From: Rhodobacter viridis
GTDB lineage: Bacteria; Pseudomonadota; Alphaproteobacteria; Rhodobacterales; Rhodobacteraceae
Assembly: GCF_003217355.1 (NCBI RefSeq)
Contig: NZ_QJTK01000004.1
Span: 1-64,000 of the forward strand
Direction: 5' to 3'
Length of the DNA stretch: 64,000 nt
Shown here: positions 48,219 through 57,407 of the stretch, piece by piece
Position numbering within the stretch: position 1 is the stretch's first letter
Layout: each line of letters starts with the position of its first letter
Program-made: the position numbers and the translations under genes
Notes under the pieces: generated by a model
Database searches by the model: none
Told to the model about the DNA's origin: nothing
The model's input: only the letters and a program-made list of their open reading frames with translations

Positions 48219-48977
48219 ATGCGGGATATAAGTGTTGAACTCGAGCATGGCTCGACGGGATGCCTTGACGGCTTCGTCGGTCCTGCTCTCGAAGCGATCG
48301 GGCGGCTTGTCGCGCGACGCATGAACGGAGTGGCGGAACTGCAGACCGTGCTTGTGAACAGGATGGTCGAACTTGCAACGGGACCTGAGCTTGGTGCGAT
48401 GGACCTGCTGTTCGACGAATTCCGCGCCGCGCACGTTTCGGTCGAAGAGATGACCACCCATTACATCCCTGAGGCGGCCCGCCAGGTCGGCGCCGCCTGG
48501 GACGCCGACCGGATCGGTTTCGCGCAGGTGACGATCGCGATTTCGCGCCTGCAGGAGCTGGTTCATGCCGCGCAGTCGATGGTCGCGGCCGACTCAGTTG
48601 GTTGCGCTAACGGTGCGACGGTCCTTCTGGTCATCCCGCCGGGCGAGCAGCACACCCTCGGGTCGCTGATCGTGGCGATGGAACTCCGCCGCAGGGGGGT
48701 GTCCGTAAGGATGCTTTTCGCCCCGGGATTGAGTGATTTGTCGCGTTTGATGGCGACAACCCGGTTCGATGCTGCTTTGATTACGGTCGGCAGCATGGAC
48801 AGGGTTGAAATCTGCGCCAAACTTGTCAAAACCCTCTCCAGCCTGACGAAGGGGCGGATGCGGGTTGCGATAGGTGGGGCCATCGTATCACAACGCGCGG
48901 AAGCACTCGCAAGAACCGGAGCGGATCTGGTGACGAATGATCTTTCGCTCGTCATTTCGGAATTTTCTCTGGTATGA
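48219..48977 (+). CDS. aerR: B12-binding antirepressor AerR
   Basis: 252 residues. A helical N-terminal part is followed by a cobalamin-binding domain with GEQHTLGSLIVAMELRRRG; His145 is the axial cobalt ligand position reported for AerR. Light converts AerR-bound cobalamin to a form that lets AerR modulate CrtJ binding. ATG 48219 gives the His145 numbering; an internal ATG at codon 35 (48321) could give the short isoform described in R. capsulatus. Encoded directly before crtJ. Confidence 0.93.
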   Translation: MRDISVELEHGSTGCLDGFVGPALEAIGRLVARRMNGVAELQTVLVNRMVELATGPELGAMDLLFDEFRAAHVSVEEMTTHYIPEAARQVGAAWDADRIGFAQVTIAISRLQELVHAAQSMVAADSVGCANGATVLLVIPPGEQHTLGSLIVAMELRRRGVSVRMLFAPGLSDLSRLMATTRFDAALITVGSMDRVEICAKLVKTLSSLTKGRMRVAIGGAIVSQRAEALARTGADLVTNDLSLVISEFSLV

Positions 48978-49075
48978 CTGAAAACGGTTGTGGGTCGAGG
49001 ATGACGAAGGAAGGCTGACGAAGAGACACGGGTTGTGGAAAGGTTACGGCCGTGACATCTGATGGAAGCTTCTTG

Positions 49076-50461
49076 ATGCGCCGGGAGGCCCTGCAACGGG
49101 TCGCTCCCGAGCTATTGGCTGACATCGTGACGTCAGCCTGTGACATCGCTCTGGTCGTGTCGCCGGGGCGGGTCATCGAATCGGTCATGATCAGTCCGAA
49201 CCTTGGCTCCGCCGAGCGCTTCGCATCGTGGCAGGGCGCGCGTCTCGCGACGATCTTCAGCCCGGAAAGCGCGCACAAGCTGGACAACCGTCTTGCCGAC
49301 GGTCCGGAGCCGGGGCGCACGCTGCATCTTGAGCTGACCCATAACGGCGACGCCTTCTCGCTTCCGATCCGCTATTCGATCACCCGCTCGGGCGACGATG
49401 GCACGCTTCTGATGATCGGGCGCGACATGCAGCCTCTGGCCGAGGTGCAGCAGCAGCTGGTCAAGGCGCAGCTGGCGCTGGAACGCGATTACGAAGCGCA
49501 GCGCGAGATCGAAACGCGCTATCGCGTGCTGCTCGAGGCCCATCCGGCGCCGCTTCTGATCGTGTCGATGTCGACCGGGCGGATTGCCGACCTCAACATT
49601 GCCGCCGCCGAAATGATCGGCGCCACCCGGGCCGAGTTGATCGACGCGCCGGTGGGGCAGGAGCTCGACGGCCGTCGGCGCGGCGAGTTCCTCGAGAATC
49701 TGGCGAAGCTGGCCGGGTCGGACCCGCTTGGGGGAATCGAGCTGACGATCCGCCGCTCACGCCGCAAGGTGACGGTGACGGCGACCCTTTTCCGCGCCGC
49801 GGGCGACCGGCTGCTGCTGTGCCGTCTGGGCGAAGCCGAGGCGCAGCGCACCCGCGTCGATGACACTGCCGAGCTGACCGAGCGTCTGTTCCTCAAAGGT
49901 ATCGACGCGATGGTCTTTCTGGATGCCAATGGCACGATCCGGGCGGCGAACGATGCCTTCCTGTATCTCACCGATGCCGGTTCGGCATCGCTGGTGCAGG
50001 GGCGCTCCTTTGCGGAATTCATGTCGCGCGGGGCGATTGACCTCAACGTGCTGCTCGACAACGTCAAGCGCATCGGCCACCTGCGCCATTACGTGACGCG
50101 GCTGAACACCGATTTCTCGGGGCAGGTCACGGTCGAGCTTTCGGCGACGCTGTTCCACGATCGGGCCACGCCGACGATCGCGCTGGTGATCCGGGACAGC
50201 AACCTTGCCGATGCGACGCGGATCATGCCGGGCATGGCCTCGAACGAGGGGCTGCGCAACGTGATGCAGATGGTCGGCTACGCGACGCTGCGCGACATCG
50301 TCTCGGAAACCACCGAGATCATCGAGAAGATGTGCATCGAGACCGCGCTGGAACTCACCGGCTACAACCGGGTGGCGGCGGCCGAGCTTTTGTCGCTGTC
50401 GCGCCAGTCGCTTTACGTCAAGCTGCGCAAGTTCGGCCTGCTGTCGAAAGACGCCGAATAA
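49076..50461 (+). CDS. crtJ: Redox-responsive repressor CrtJ (PpsR)
   Basis: A transcription factor that represses bch, crt and light-harvesting genes under oxygen. PAS domains lie about 150-255 and 275-395, a Gln-rich coil (EVQQQLVKAQLALERDYEAQ) near 120-145, and a C-terminal Fis-type helix-turn-helix (RVAAAELLSLSRQSLYVKL). Starting at ATG 49076 (461 residues) places the two cysteines at 249 (LLLCRLG) and 420 (EKMCIET), the published redox-active positions. A GTG at 49052 would add eight residues and is the alternative start. It recognises TGT-N12-ACA sites, three of which are in this window. Confidence 0.95.
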   Translation: MRREALQRVAPELLADIVTSACDIALVVSPGRVIESVMISPNLGSAERFASWQGARLATIFSPESAHKLDNRLADGPEPGRTLHLELTHNGDAFSLPIRYSITRSGDDGTLLMIGRDMQPLAEVQQQLVKAQLALERDYEAQREIETRYRVLLEAHPAPLLIVSMSTGRIADLNIAAAEMIGATRAELIDAPVGQELDGRRRGEFLENLAKLAGSDPLGGIELTIRRSRRKVTVTATLFRAAGDRLLLCRLGEAEAQRTRVDDTAELTERLFLKGIDAMVFLDANGTIRAANDAFLYLTDAGSASLVQGRSFAEFMSRGAIDLNVLLDNVKRIGHLRHYVTRLNTDFSGQVTVELSATLFHDRATPTIALVIRDSNLADATRIMPGMASNEGLRNVMQMVGYATLRDIVSETTEIIEKMCIETALELTGYNRVAAAELLSLSRQSLYVKLRKFGLLSKDAE

Positions 50462-50488
50462 GATCGCCGTCGCGGATTGGAGCAAGGC

Positions 50489-50511
50489 CGGGAAGCGTCC
50501 TGCGTTTCCCG
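50489..50511 (+). terminator. Probable terminator hairpin after crtJ
   Basis: CGGGAAGCG / CGTTTCCCG form a 9-bp stem (one G-U) with a 5-base loop, 28 bases past the crtJ stop. No clear U-tract follows. Confidence 0.5.
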
Positions 50512-50842
50512 TTCCCGCAAGGACTCCGCGCCCGCTGCAGCTGAAATCCCCCATGCCTGATTCACCTTTGGGAAAGCCCGTCGCCCAGGATGGACGAAGG
50601 GTCGCTTTCGGCACCCCCTTGTTCCCGCTTTTTTCCGCCCGTTTCCGGCTGCGCCACCCCGTCGCAGGCCCCCCGAGGGTGGGGGAGGGGCTCATGCAGA
50701 ATCAAGGAATATCAAAAGCTTGCGGGCGCGGTTTGGGCGCCGCGACAGGGGTGCGGCAATTTTCTGCATTTGACCTGTGCGATTTAATATGGTTGGGATA
50801 CATGTCAACTGAGGTTTACACCTACGCCCTGGAGGGTCAGCC
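50512..50842. other. bchE upstream region
   Basis: About 330 bases between the crtJ hairpin and bchE. An open frame at 50553-50942 runs into bchE out of frame and has no family features, so I leave it out. The last 80 bases are AT-richer and contain the CrtJ box. Confidence 0.6.
50803..50820 (+). promoter_or_regulatory. CrtJ/PpsR box upstream of bchE
   Basis: TGTCAACTGAGGTTTACA is a perfect TGT-N12-ACA motif, 22 bases before the bchE start codon, with AGGG as ribosome-binding site between them. CrtJ bound here would sit over the promoter or transcript start. Confidence 0.75.
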
Positions 50843-52570
50843 ATGCGCATCCTTTTCGTCCACCCCAATTACCACTCCGGCGGGGCCGAGATCGCGGGGA
50901 ACTGGCCCCCGGCTTGGGTCGCCTATCTTGCCGGTCACCTGAAGAAAGCGGGTTTCGACGACATCCATTTCATCGATGCGATGACGCTGAACGTGTCCCA
51001 CGATGAACTGCGCAAGAAGTTCGCCGAACTGCAGCCGGACCTGATCGGCGTGACCTCGATCACGCCCTCGATCTACGAGGCGGAAGAGACGCTGAAGATC
51101 GCCAAGGAAGTCGTGCCGAATGCGGTGCGCGTGCTTGGCGGCGTCCATGCCACCTTCATGTTCCGTCAGGTCCTGTCGGAAGCGCCCTGGGTCGACGCGA
51201 TCGTGCGCGGCGAAGGCGAAGAGATCATGGTCGAACTGGCGCGCTGCGTCGCCGAAGGCCGCTGGCCGGAAGACCGCGCCTCGATCAAGGGTCTGGCCTA
51301 TCATGACGGCACCGAGATCGTGGCCACGCAGGCCGCGCCGACCGTCAAGGACATCGACAGCCTGAAACCCGACTGGTCGCTGATCGAGTGGAAGCACTAC
51401 ATCTATATTCCGCTTGGCGTGCGCGTCGCGATCCCGAACATGGCGCGGGGCTGCCCCTTCACCTGCTCGTTCTGCTCGCAGTGGAAATTCTGGCGCGATT
51501 ACCGCGTTCGCTCGCCGAAAGCCGTGGTGGACGAGATCGAAGATCTGGTGAACAACTACCAGGTTGGCTTCTTCATCCTCGCCGACGAAGAGCCGACGAT
51601 CAACAAGAAGAAATTCGTCGAATTCTGCCAGGAGATGATCGACCGCGGTCTGAACCACAAGGTCAAGTGGGGTATCAACACCCGCGTGACCGACATCTAC
51701 CGCGACCGCGACCTGCTGAAGTTCTACCGTGAAGCGGGCCTTGTGCACATCTCGCTCGGCACCGAAGCCGCGGCGCAGCTGAAGCTCGACCTGTTCAACA
51801 AGGAAACCACCGTCGCCGAGAACAAGGAGGCGATCCGCCTTCTGCGCGAGGCCGACATCTTCACCGAAGCGCAGTTCATCGTCGGTCTGGACAACGAGAC
51901 CAAGGAAACGCTGGAAGAAACCTTCCAGATGGCCTGGGACTGGCAGCCGGACCTTGCGAACTGGTCGATGTACACGCCCTGGCCCTTCACGCCGCTCTTC
52001 CAGGAGTTGCGCGATCAGGTCGAGGTGTTCGACTTCTCGAAATACAACTTCGTGACCCCGATCATGAAGCCGAAGGCGCTGACCCGCGGCGAGCTGCTCG
52101 ACGGCGTGATGAAGAACTACCGCCGCTTCTATATGCGCAAGGCGCTGTTCCACTATCCGTGGCGCGGCACGGGCTTCCGCCGCAAATATCTGCTCGGCTG
52201 CCTCAAGGCCTTCCTCAAGGCGGGCGTCGGTCGGACCTTCTATGACCTCGGCAAGGCCGGGTACTGGGGCCCGCAGACCAAGGACACCGTCGATTTCCAC
52301 TTCGACACCACCCGGCAGATCGCCGAGGCTCAGGTGGCCGACTGGGAAGCCGCGGCCGACCGTTCGCGCAAGCACAAGGAACGGCAGGAAGCGATCCGGG
52401 CGCAGATGAAAGACCGTGCGACCGAGCGCAACACTGCCAACTTCGTGATGCCCGCGGATGCGGAGGACGAATTCGACCTCTCGGCCGAGACGCACGAAGC
52501 GCGCAGCGCCGAACATGCGGCGATGGCCTGCGGTGGCGGCAAAGACCAGATGGTCGACGCTGCGGAATAA
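50843..52570 (+). CDS. bchE: Anaerobic Mg-protoporphyrin IX monomethyl ester cyclase
   Basis: 575 residues. An N-terminal B12-binding domain (about 1-160) and a radical-SAM domain with CxxxCxxC at Cys204, Cys208, Cys211 ([12 protein letters not shown]). It forms ring E of bacteriochlorophyll in an oxygen-independent reaction using water-derived oxygen. The C-terminus ([20 protein letters not shown]) is family-specific. First gene of bchEJG-orf428-bchP-idi. Confidence 0.97.
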   Translation: MRILFVHPNYHSGGAEIAGNWPPAWVAYLAGHLKKAGFDDIHFIDAMTLNVSHDELRKKFAELQPDLIGVTSITPSIYEAEETLKIAKEVVPNAVRVLGGVHATFMFRQVLSEAPWVDAIVRGEGEEIMVELARCVAEGRWPEDRASIKGLAYHDGTEIVATQAAPTVKDIDSLKPDWSLIEWKHYIYIPLGVRVAIPNMARGCPFTCSFCSQWKFWRDYRVRSPKAVVDEIEDLVNNYQVGFFILADEEPTINKKKFVEFCQEMIDRGLNHKVKWGINTRVTDIYRDRDLLKFYREAGLVHISLGTEAAAQLKLDLFNKETTVAENKEAIRLLREADIFTEAQFIVGLDNETKETLEETFQMAWDWQPDLANWSMYTPWPFTPLFQELRDQVEVFDFSKYNFVTPIMKPKALTRGELLDGVMKNYRRFYMRKALFHYPWRGTGFRRKYLLGCLKAFLKAGVGRTFYDLGKAGYWGPQTKDTVDFHFDTTRQIAEAQVADWEAAADRSRKHKERQEAIRAQMKDRATERNTANFVMPADAEDEFDLSAETHEARSAEHAAMACGGGKDQMVDAAE

Positions 52571-52585
52571 GAAGGAGTGACGGCC

Positions 52586-53227
52586 ATGAGCGGTGCCGAG
52601 CATGCGCCGCAGGATGACGAGCCCCGGATCGGGCCGAATGCCATCCTGCAAACGATCGGCGTGCTCGACCGCCACCTTGGCCGTGCCGAGCGCGACCGGA
52701 TCATGCGGCTGGCGGGCGTGCCCGTCCCGCCGCCTGACTCGGGGATGCTGCCGGAAAGCCAGTGCCGGGCCGTGCACCAGGCGCTGCGGGTCGATCAAGG
52801 CGAAGCCTCCGAGGGTCTCTTGTGGCTCTCGGGGCTTGCGACCGGCGATTATATTCTTGCCAACCGCATTCCGGGGTTCGCCAAGGCGATCATCCGCGCG
52901 CTGCCGGGGTTTCTCGGCGCGCGCTTCCTTGCCTCTGCGATCACCAAACACGCCTGGACCTTCGTCGGCTCCGGGCGGTTCCGGGTGGAACGCTTCCGCC
53001 CGCTGACCTTCCGCATCGATGACAATCCGCTGCGCGCCGACGCGGCTGAACGCCCCTCGTGCTTCTGGCATGCGGCGGTGTTCGAGCGGCTGTTCGGCAC
53101 GCTTGTCTGGCCCGAGGTGGCGGTGGAGGAAATCTCCTGCGCCTCGGTCAGCGGGGGGCCGTGTCTCTTTGTCCTGCATCCGCACGGCAAGAAAGCGGCT
53201 ATGCCCAGCTCTGTCCAATCCGGCTGA
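52586..53227 (+). CDS. bchJ: Bacteriochlorophyll synthesis protein BchJ (V4R domain)
   Basis: 213 residues from MSGAEHAPQ. The C-terminal half is a V4R domain (FWHAAVFERLFGTLVWPEVA; EISCASVSGGPCLFVLHP). BchJ was once assigned 8-vinyl reductase activity; later work assigned that reaction to BciA, BciB or COR, so BchJ is better seen as an accessory, possibly substrate-delivery, protein. 15 bases after bchE, with AAGGAG before the ATG. Confidence 0.93.
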   Translation: MSGAEHAPQDDEPRIGPNAILQTIGVLDRHLGRAERDRIMRLAGVPVPPPDSGMLPESQCRAVHQALRVDQGEASEGLLWLSGLATGDYILANRIPGFAKAIIRALPGFLGARFLASAITKHAWTFVGSGRFRVERFRPLTFRIDDNPLRADAAERPSCFWHAAVFERLFGTLVWPEVAVEEISCASVSGGPCLFVLHPHGKKAAMPSSVQSG

Positions 53228-53272
53228 GGCCCCTTCGGGCCCATGCCCCGCAACTTCCGGTGACCTGACCCC

Positions 53273-54196
53273 ATGAGCGCCCAAGACCTTTCGCCCAGCC
53301 GCCGCAGCATTCCCGAACCGCGGGCGATGCTGGAACTGATCAAGCCGGTGACGTGGTTCCCGCCGATGTGGGCCTATCTCTGTGGCGCGGTCTCGTCGAA
53401 CGTGCCGATCTGGGAGAACAAGGGCGTCGTCGTGCTGGGCATCGTTCTGGCCGGTCCGATCGTCTGTGGCATGAGCCAGGCCGCGAATGACTGGTGCGAC
53501 CGCCATGTGGACGCGATCAACGAGCCGCATCGGCCGATCCCGTCCGGCCGCATCCCGGGCCTCTGGGGGCTTTATATCGCCATCGCCATGTCGCTTCTGT
53601 CGCTCGTTGTCGGCTGGCAACTGGGCAGCTGGGGCTTTGTCGCGACGCTTCTGGGCGTTGCCGCCGCCTGGGCCTATTCGGTGGAGCCGGTCCGGCTGAA
53701 ACGCTCGGGCTGGTGGGGGCCGGGGCTGGTGGGGCTGGCTTACGAGGGGCTGCCCTGGATCACCGGCGCCGCCGTGCTGCTCGCCACCACGGACAGCGCG
53801 CCCGGCTTCCCGATCGTGATGATGGCGACGCTTTACGCGCTTGGCGCGCATGGCATCATGACGATCAACGATTTCAAGGCGATCGAGGGCGACCGCAAGC
53901 TCGGCATCAAGTCCTTGCCCGCCGTCTACGGCCCGGAAATCGCGGCGAAGATCGCCTGCACGGTGATGGGGCTGGCGCAATCGCTGGTCATCACCATGCT
54001 GTTTTTGTTCTCGAAACCCTTCCATGCCACCGCCGTGCTGTTCCTGCTCTTCGGGCAGTTCTGGGCGATGGCGGTCTGGATGCGCGACCCCGAGGGCAAG
54101 GCGCCCTGGTATAACGGCACCGGCGTCGTGATGTATGTCTCGGGCATGATGATCACCGCCTTTGCGCTGCGGGGCTTCACGGGCCTGCCGTCATGA
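53273..54196 (+). CDS. bchG: Bacteriochlorophyll synthase (geranylgeranyl/phytyl transferase)
   Basis: 307 residues, a UbiA-type membrane prenyltransferase with about eight helices. The first Asp-rich motif is NDWCDRHVDAINEPHRPIPS near 70-90, the second DFKAIEGDRKLG near 200. It esterifies bacteriochlorophyllide a with geranylgeranyl-PP. Overlaps the next gene by 4 bases. Confidence 0.96.
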   Translation: MSAQDLSPSRRSIPEPRAMLELIKPVTWFPPMWAYLCGAVSSNVPIWENKGVVVLGIVLAGPIVCGMSQAANDWCDRHVDAINEPHRPIPSGRIPGLWGLYIAIAMSLLSLVVGWQLGSWGFVATLLGVAAAWAYSVEPVRLKRSGWWGPGLVGLAYEGLPWITGAAVLLATTDSAPGFPIVMMATLYALGAHGIMTINDFKAIEGDRKLGIKSLPAVYGPEIAAKIACTVMGLAQSLVITMLFLFSKPFHATAVLFLLFGQFWAMAVWMRDPEGKAPWYNGTGVVMYVSGMMITAFALRGFTGLPS

Positions 54197-55479
54197 CCTT
54201 GGGCTGGGGCCAGATCGTCCGGCTGGGTCTTGTCCAGCTGTGCATCGGTTCGGTCGTGGTGCTGACCACCTCGACCCTGAACCGGCTGATGGTCGTCGAA
54301 CTGGCCCTGCCTGCGATTCTGCCGGGCGCGCTTGTCGCGCTGCACTACGCCCTGCAGATGAGCCGCCCGGCCTTTGGCCTGCGCTCGGATACCAAGGGCA
54401 ACCGCACCGCCTTCATCATCGGCGGCATGGCGGCGCTTGGCCTTGGCACCTTCCTTGCCGCGCTGGCCGTGGCGATCTATCCGCTGGCCGGATGGCAGGC
54501 GCTGGCACTTTCGGTCTTTGCTTATGTGCTGATCGGCTTTGGGGTCGGCGCCTCGGGCACGTCGCTTTTGGCGCTGCTCGCCTCGGGCACCGATCCTCGC
54601 CGCCGCGCCGCGGCCGCAACGATCACCTGGCTGATGATGATCTTCGGCATTGCCGTCACCGCGGGTGTGGTGGGCAGCCTGCTGGACCCCTATTCGCCCG
54701 TGCGACTTCTCTGGATCGTCGCAGCCGTGGCGCTGATCGCTGTCACCGTGACCACAGCCGCCGTCTGGGGGATCGAGCGCAAGCTTGGCGCCCCTGCGAC
54801 CGAGGAGGCCTCGGTCCGGCTCATCGACGGCCTGCGCGAGGTCTGGGCGGAACCGCAGGCGCGACGTTTCACCCTCTTCATCTTCCTGTCGATGACCGCC
54901 TATTTCCTGCAGGAGCTGATCCTTGAACCCTATGCGGGGCTCGTCTTCGGCTTCACCGCGGGCGAGACGACGAAGCTGACCTCGGTGCAGCATCAGGGCG
55001 TGTTTCTGGGGATGGCCACGGTCGGGTTGGCGCTGTCGGGGCTGAAGATCGGCACTCTGCGCGGCTGGGTCGTGGCGGGTTGCCTCGGCTCCGCCGCCGC
55101 CATCGCCGGGGTTGCCGCGATGGGGCAGGTTGAGGGCGGACGCATCCTGCCCGCGGTTTGGGCGCTGGGGTATTTCAACGGCGTCTTCGCCGTGTCCGCC
55201 GTCGGCGCGATGATGTCGCTGGCGGGCGAGGGGCGCTCGGCCCGCGAAGGCACGCGGATGGGCCTTTGGGGCGCGGCGCAGGGGATTGCGGCCGGGTTCG
55301 GCGGTCTCTTGGGCGCTGGCGCGGCCGATGTGATGCGGCTGGTTTTGCCCGACGCCACGGCGTTCGGGGTGGTTTTCGGGGCGCAGGCGCTCCTGTTCAT
55401 CGTCGCGGCCATGATGGCGACCGGCACGGTCGCCGCACGGGGCGCGGCACGGGTTCCCACGGTCATGGCGGGTGAATGA
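54193..55479 (+). CDS. PucC/LhaA-family bacteriochlorophyll delivery protein (orf428)
   Basis: 428 residues, the orf428 found between bchG and bchP in R. capsulatus. A twelve-helix MFS-like protein of the same family as LhaA: VRLGLVQLCIGSVVVLTTST, LHYALQMSRPAFGLRSD, ILEPYAGLVFGFTAGETT. Its position between the last two pigment-finishing enzymes suggests a role in moving (bacterio)chlorophyll from synthesis to apoproteins, but the function is inferred. Stop is 1 base before the bchP ATG. Confidence 0.9.
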   Translation: MTLGWGQIVRLGLVQLCIGSVVVLTTSTLNRLMVVELALPAILPGALVALHYALQMSRPAFGLRSDTKGNRTAFIIGGMAALGLGTFLAALAVAIYPLAGWQALALSVFAYVLIGFGVGASGTSLLALLASGTDPRRRAAAATITWLMMIFGIAVTAGVVGSLLDPYSPVRLLWIVAAVALIAVTVTTAAVWGIERKLGAPATEEASVRLIDGLREVWAEPQARRFTLFIFLSMTAYFLQELILEPYAGLVFGFTAGETTKLTSVQHQGVFLGMATVGLALSGLKIGTLRGWVVAGCLGSAAAIAGVAAMGQVEGGRILPAVWALGYFNGVFAVSAVGAMMSLAGEGRSAREGTRMGLWGAAQGIAAGFGGLLGAGAADVMRLVLPDATAFGVVFGAQALLFIVAAMMATGTVAARGAARVPTVMAGE

Positions 55480-55480
55480 A

Positions 55481-56656
55481 ATGAAATACGATGCTTTCGT
55501 GGTTGGTGGCGGCCCTGCCGGGTCGACTGCCGCATGGGATATGGCCCGCGCGGGTCTCAAGGTGGCCCTGCTTGACCGGGCCGGTCGCATCAAGCCCTGC
55601 GGCGGCGCGATCCCGCCGCGGCTGATCCGCGACTTCGACATTCCCGATCACCTGCTGGTGGCCAAGATCACCTCGGCGCGGATGATCTCGCCCACGGGCC
55701 GCTTCGTCGACATTCCGATCGAGAACGGCTTTGTCGGCATGGTCGACCGCGAGGATTACGACGAATGGCTGCGCGAGCGCGCGGGCAAGGCGGGCGCGGA
55801 CCGGATCACCGGCACCTGGCTGCGGATCGAGCGCGACAGCGGCAAGACCGTTGTCGTCTGGCGCGACAAGGTCACGGGCGAGGAAATGAAGGCCGAGACC
55901 CGCGTGGTGATCGGCGCCGACGGGGCGAATTCGCAGGTGCGCAATGAAGTGCCCGCGACGAAGATCCCGCTCGTCTTCGCCTATCACGAGATCATCAAGG
56001 CACCGACCAACGTGGCGAACTACGACCCGACGCGCTGCGATGTCTATTATGACGGCCGCATCAGCCCGGATTTCTACGGCTGGGTCTTCCCGCATGGCAA
56101 GACCGCCTCGATCGGCATGGGGACCGAGCTTCCCGATGTCAGCCTGAAGGACTGCACCGCGCTCTTGCGCGAGATGTCGGGTCTGGCGGGCGAGGAAACC
56201 ATCCGCAAGGAAGGCGCGCCGATCCCGCTGCAACCGCTCGATGTCTGGGACAACGGCAAGGATGTGGTGCTCTCGGGCGATGCCGCGGGCGTCGTGGCGC
56301 CGTCCTCGGGCGAGGGGATCTATTACGCCCATGCCGGTGGCCGCTATGCCGCCGAAGCCGCTATGGCCTTCCTGAAATCGGGCAAACCCGCCGATCTGAA
56401 ACTGGCGCGGGCGGGCTTCATGAAAGAGCACGGCACCGTCTTCAAGGTGCTGCGGATGATGCAGGACAAGTATTACCACAGCGACGAACGCCGCGAGCGC
56501 TTCGTGTCGCTTTGCCATGACGTCGACGTGCAGCGCATGACGTTCGAGAGCTACATGAACAAGAAGATGACCAAGTTCCAGCCGATGAAGAACCTGAAGA
56601 TCGGCTTCAAGAACCTGGCGCACCTGTCGGGCCTCGTGTCGCCGCAGTGGACCTGA
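55481..56656 (+). CDS. bchP: Geranylgeranyl bacteriochlorophyll reductase
   Basis: 391 residues. FAD-binding Rossmann motif VVGGGPAGSTAAWDMARAGL at the N-terminus, second FAD motif LSGDAAGVVAPSSGEGI near 265, and PCGGAIPPRLI. It reduces the geranylgeranyl tail to phytyl in three steps. ATG 55481 follows the orf428 stop directly. 2 bases before idi. Confidence 0.96.
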   Translation: MKYDAFVVGGGPAGSTAAWDMARAGLKVALLDRAGRIKPCGGAIPPRLIRDFDIPDHLLVAKITSARMISPTGRFVDIPIENGFVGMVDREDYDEWLRERAGKAGADRITGTWLRIERDSGKTVVVWRDKVTGEEMKAETRVVIGADGANSQVRNEVPATKIPLVFAYHEIIKAPTNVANYDPTRCDVYYDGRISPDFYGWVFPHGKTASIGMGTELPDVSLKDCTALLREMSGLAGEETIRKEGAPIPLQPLDVWDNGKDVVLSGDAAGVVAPSSGEGIYYAHAGGRYAAEAAMAFLKSGKPADLKLARAGFMKEHGTVFKVLRMMQDKYYHSDERRERFVSLCHDVDVQRMTFESYMNKKMTKFQPMKNLKIGFKNLAHLSGLVSPQWT

Positions 56657-56658
56657 TC

Positions 56659-57189
56659 ATGGCCGAGGAAATGATCCCCGCCTGGGTCGAGGGCGTGCTG
56701 CAACCCGTCGAGAAGCTGGAGGCCCACAGGAAGGGCCTCCGCCATCTGGCGATCTCGGTCTTCGTGACGCGGGGCACGAAGGTGCTGCTGCAACAACGCG
56801 CGCTGTCGAAATATCACACGCCGGGGCTGTGGGCGAACACCTGCTGCACCCATCCCTATTGGGGCGAGGACGCGGCCACCTGCGCCGCGCGGCGTCTGGG
56901 GCAGGAGCTGGGCATCGTCGGGCTGAAGCTGCGCCATATGGGGCAGCTCGAATACCGGGCCGATGTGAACAACGGCATGATCGAGCACGAGGTGGTGGAG
57001 GTTTTCACCGCCGAAGCGCCCGAAGGCGTCGAGCCGCAGCCCGATCCCGAAGAGGTCGCGGATACCGAATGGGTCCGCATCGACGCGCTGCGCTCGGAGA
57101 TCCACGCCAATCCGGAGCGCTTCACGCCCTGGCTGAAGATCTACATCGAGCAACACCGCGACATGATCTTTCCGCCGGTCGTGGCGTAA
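56659..57189 (+). CDS. idi: Isopentenyl-diphosphate delta-isomerase (type I)
   Basis: 176 residues, Nudix fold. Catalytic Cys in WANTCCTHPYWGED and Glu in the IEHEVVEVF region; AARRLGQELGI is the Nudix-like helix. It interconverts IPP and DMAPP for carotenoid and bacteriochlorophyll tails. Last gene of the plus-strand bchE operon. Confidence 0.96.
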   Translation: MAEEMIPAWVEGVLQPVEKLEAHRKGLRHLAISVFVTRGTKVLLQQRALSKYHTPGLWANTCCTHPYWGEDAATCAARRLGQELGIVGLKLRHMGQLEYRADVNNGMIEHEVVEVFTAEAPEGVEPQPDPEEVADTEWVRIDALRSEIHANPERFTPWLKIYIEQHRDMIFPPVVA

Positions 57190-57194
57190 GATTT

Positions 57195-57245
57195 CGCCCG
57201 GGGCGCAAGCGCCCCGGGCGACCCGCGGGGGGCTCCGCCCCCCGC
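57195..57245 (+). terminator. Two adjacent GC-rich hairpins after idi
   Basis: Stem 57195-57206 / 57209-57220 (CGCCCGGGGCGC, 12 bp) and stem 57225-57233 / 57237-57245 (GCGGGGGGC, 9 bp, loop TCC). They follow the idi stop within 6 bases and probably end the bchE-idi transcript. Confidence 0.65.
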
Positions 57246-57357
57246 ACCCCCCGGCGTATTTTGCCAAGGAAAAAGCCGGAGTGGGTTGAGCGTTTGATCG
57301 CTTCGCGGGGCGGATCCCCCGGGTTACTCTTTATCTTGCTCCAAATATCTCGGGGGT

Positions 57358-57376
57358 CCGGGGGCAGAGCCCCCGG
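57358..57376 (-). terminator. GC-rich hairpin before the bchO 3' end
   Basis: CCGGGGGC-AGA-GCCCCCGG, an 8-bp stem with a 3-base loop, 32 bases past the bchO stop on the minus strand. Probable terminator for crtA-bchI-bchD-bchO; no U-tract is visible. Confidence 0.55.
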
Positions 57377-57407
57377 CGAGTCGCCTTGGCGCAGCCAAGG
57401 CGAAATC

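Noticed and set aside
50553-50942. 129-codon open frame before bchE
   Set aside because: Overlaps bchE out of frame and covers the CrtJ box and promoter region.
50837-54025. 1062-codon open frame on the minus strand
   Set aside because: Antisense to bchE, bchJ and bchG; same GC-driven shadow pattern.
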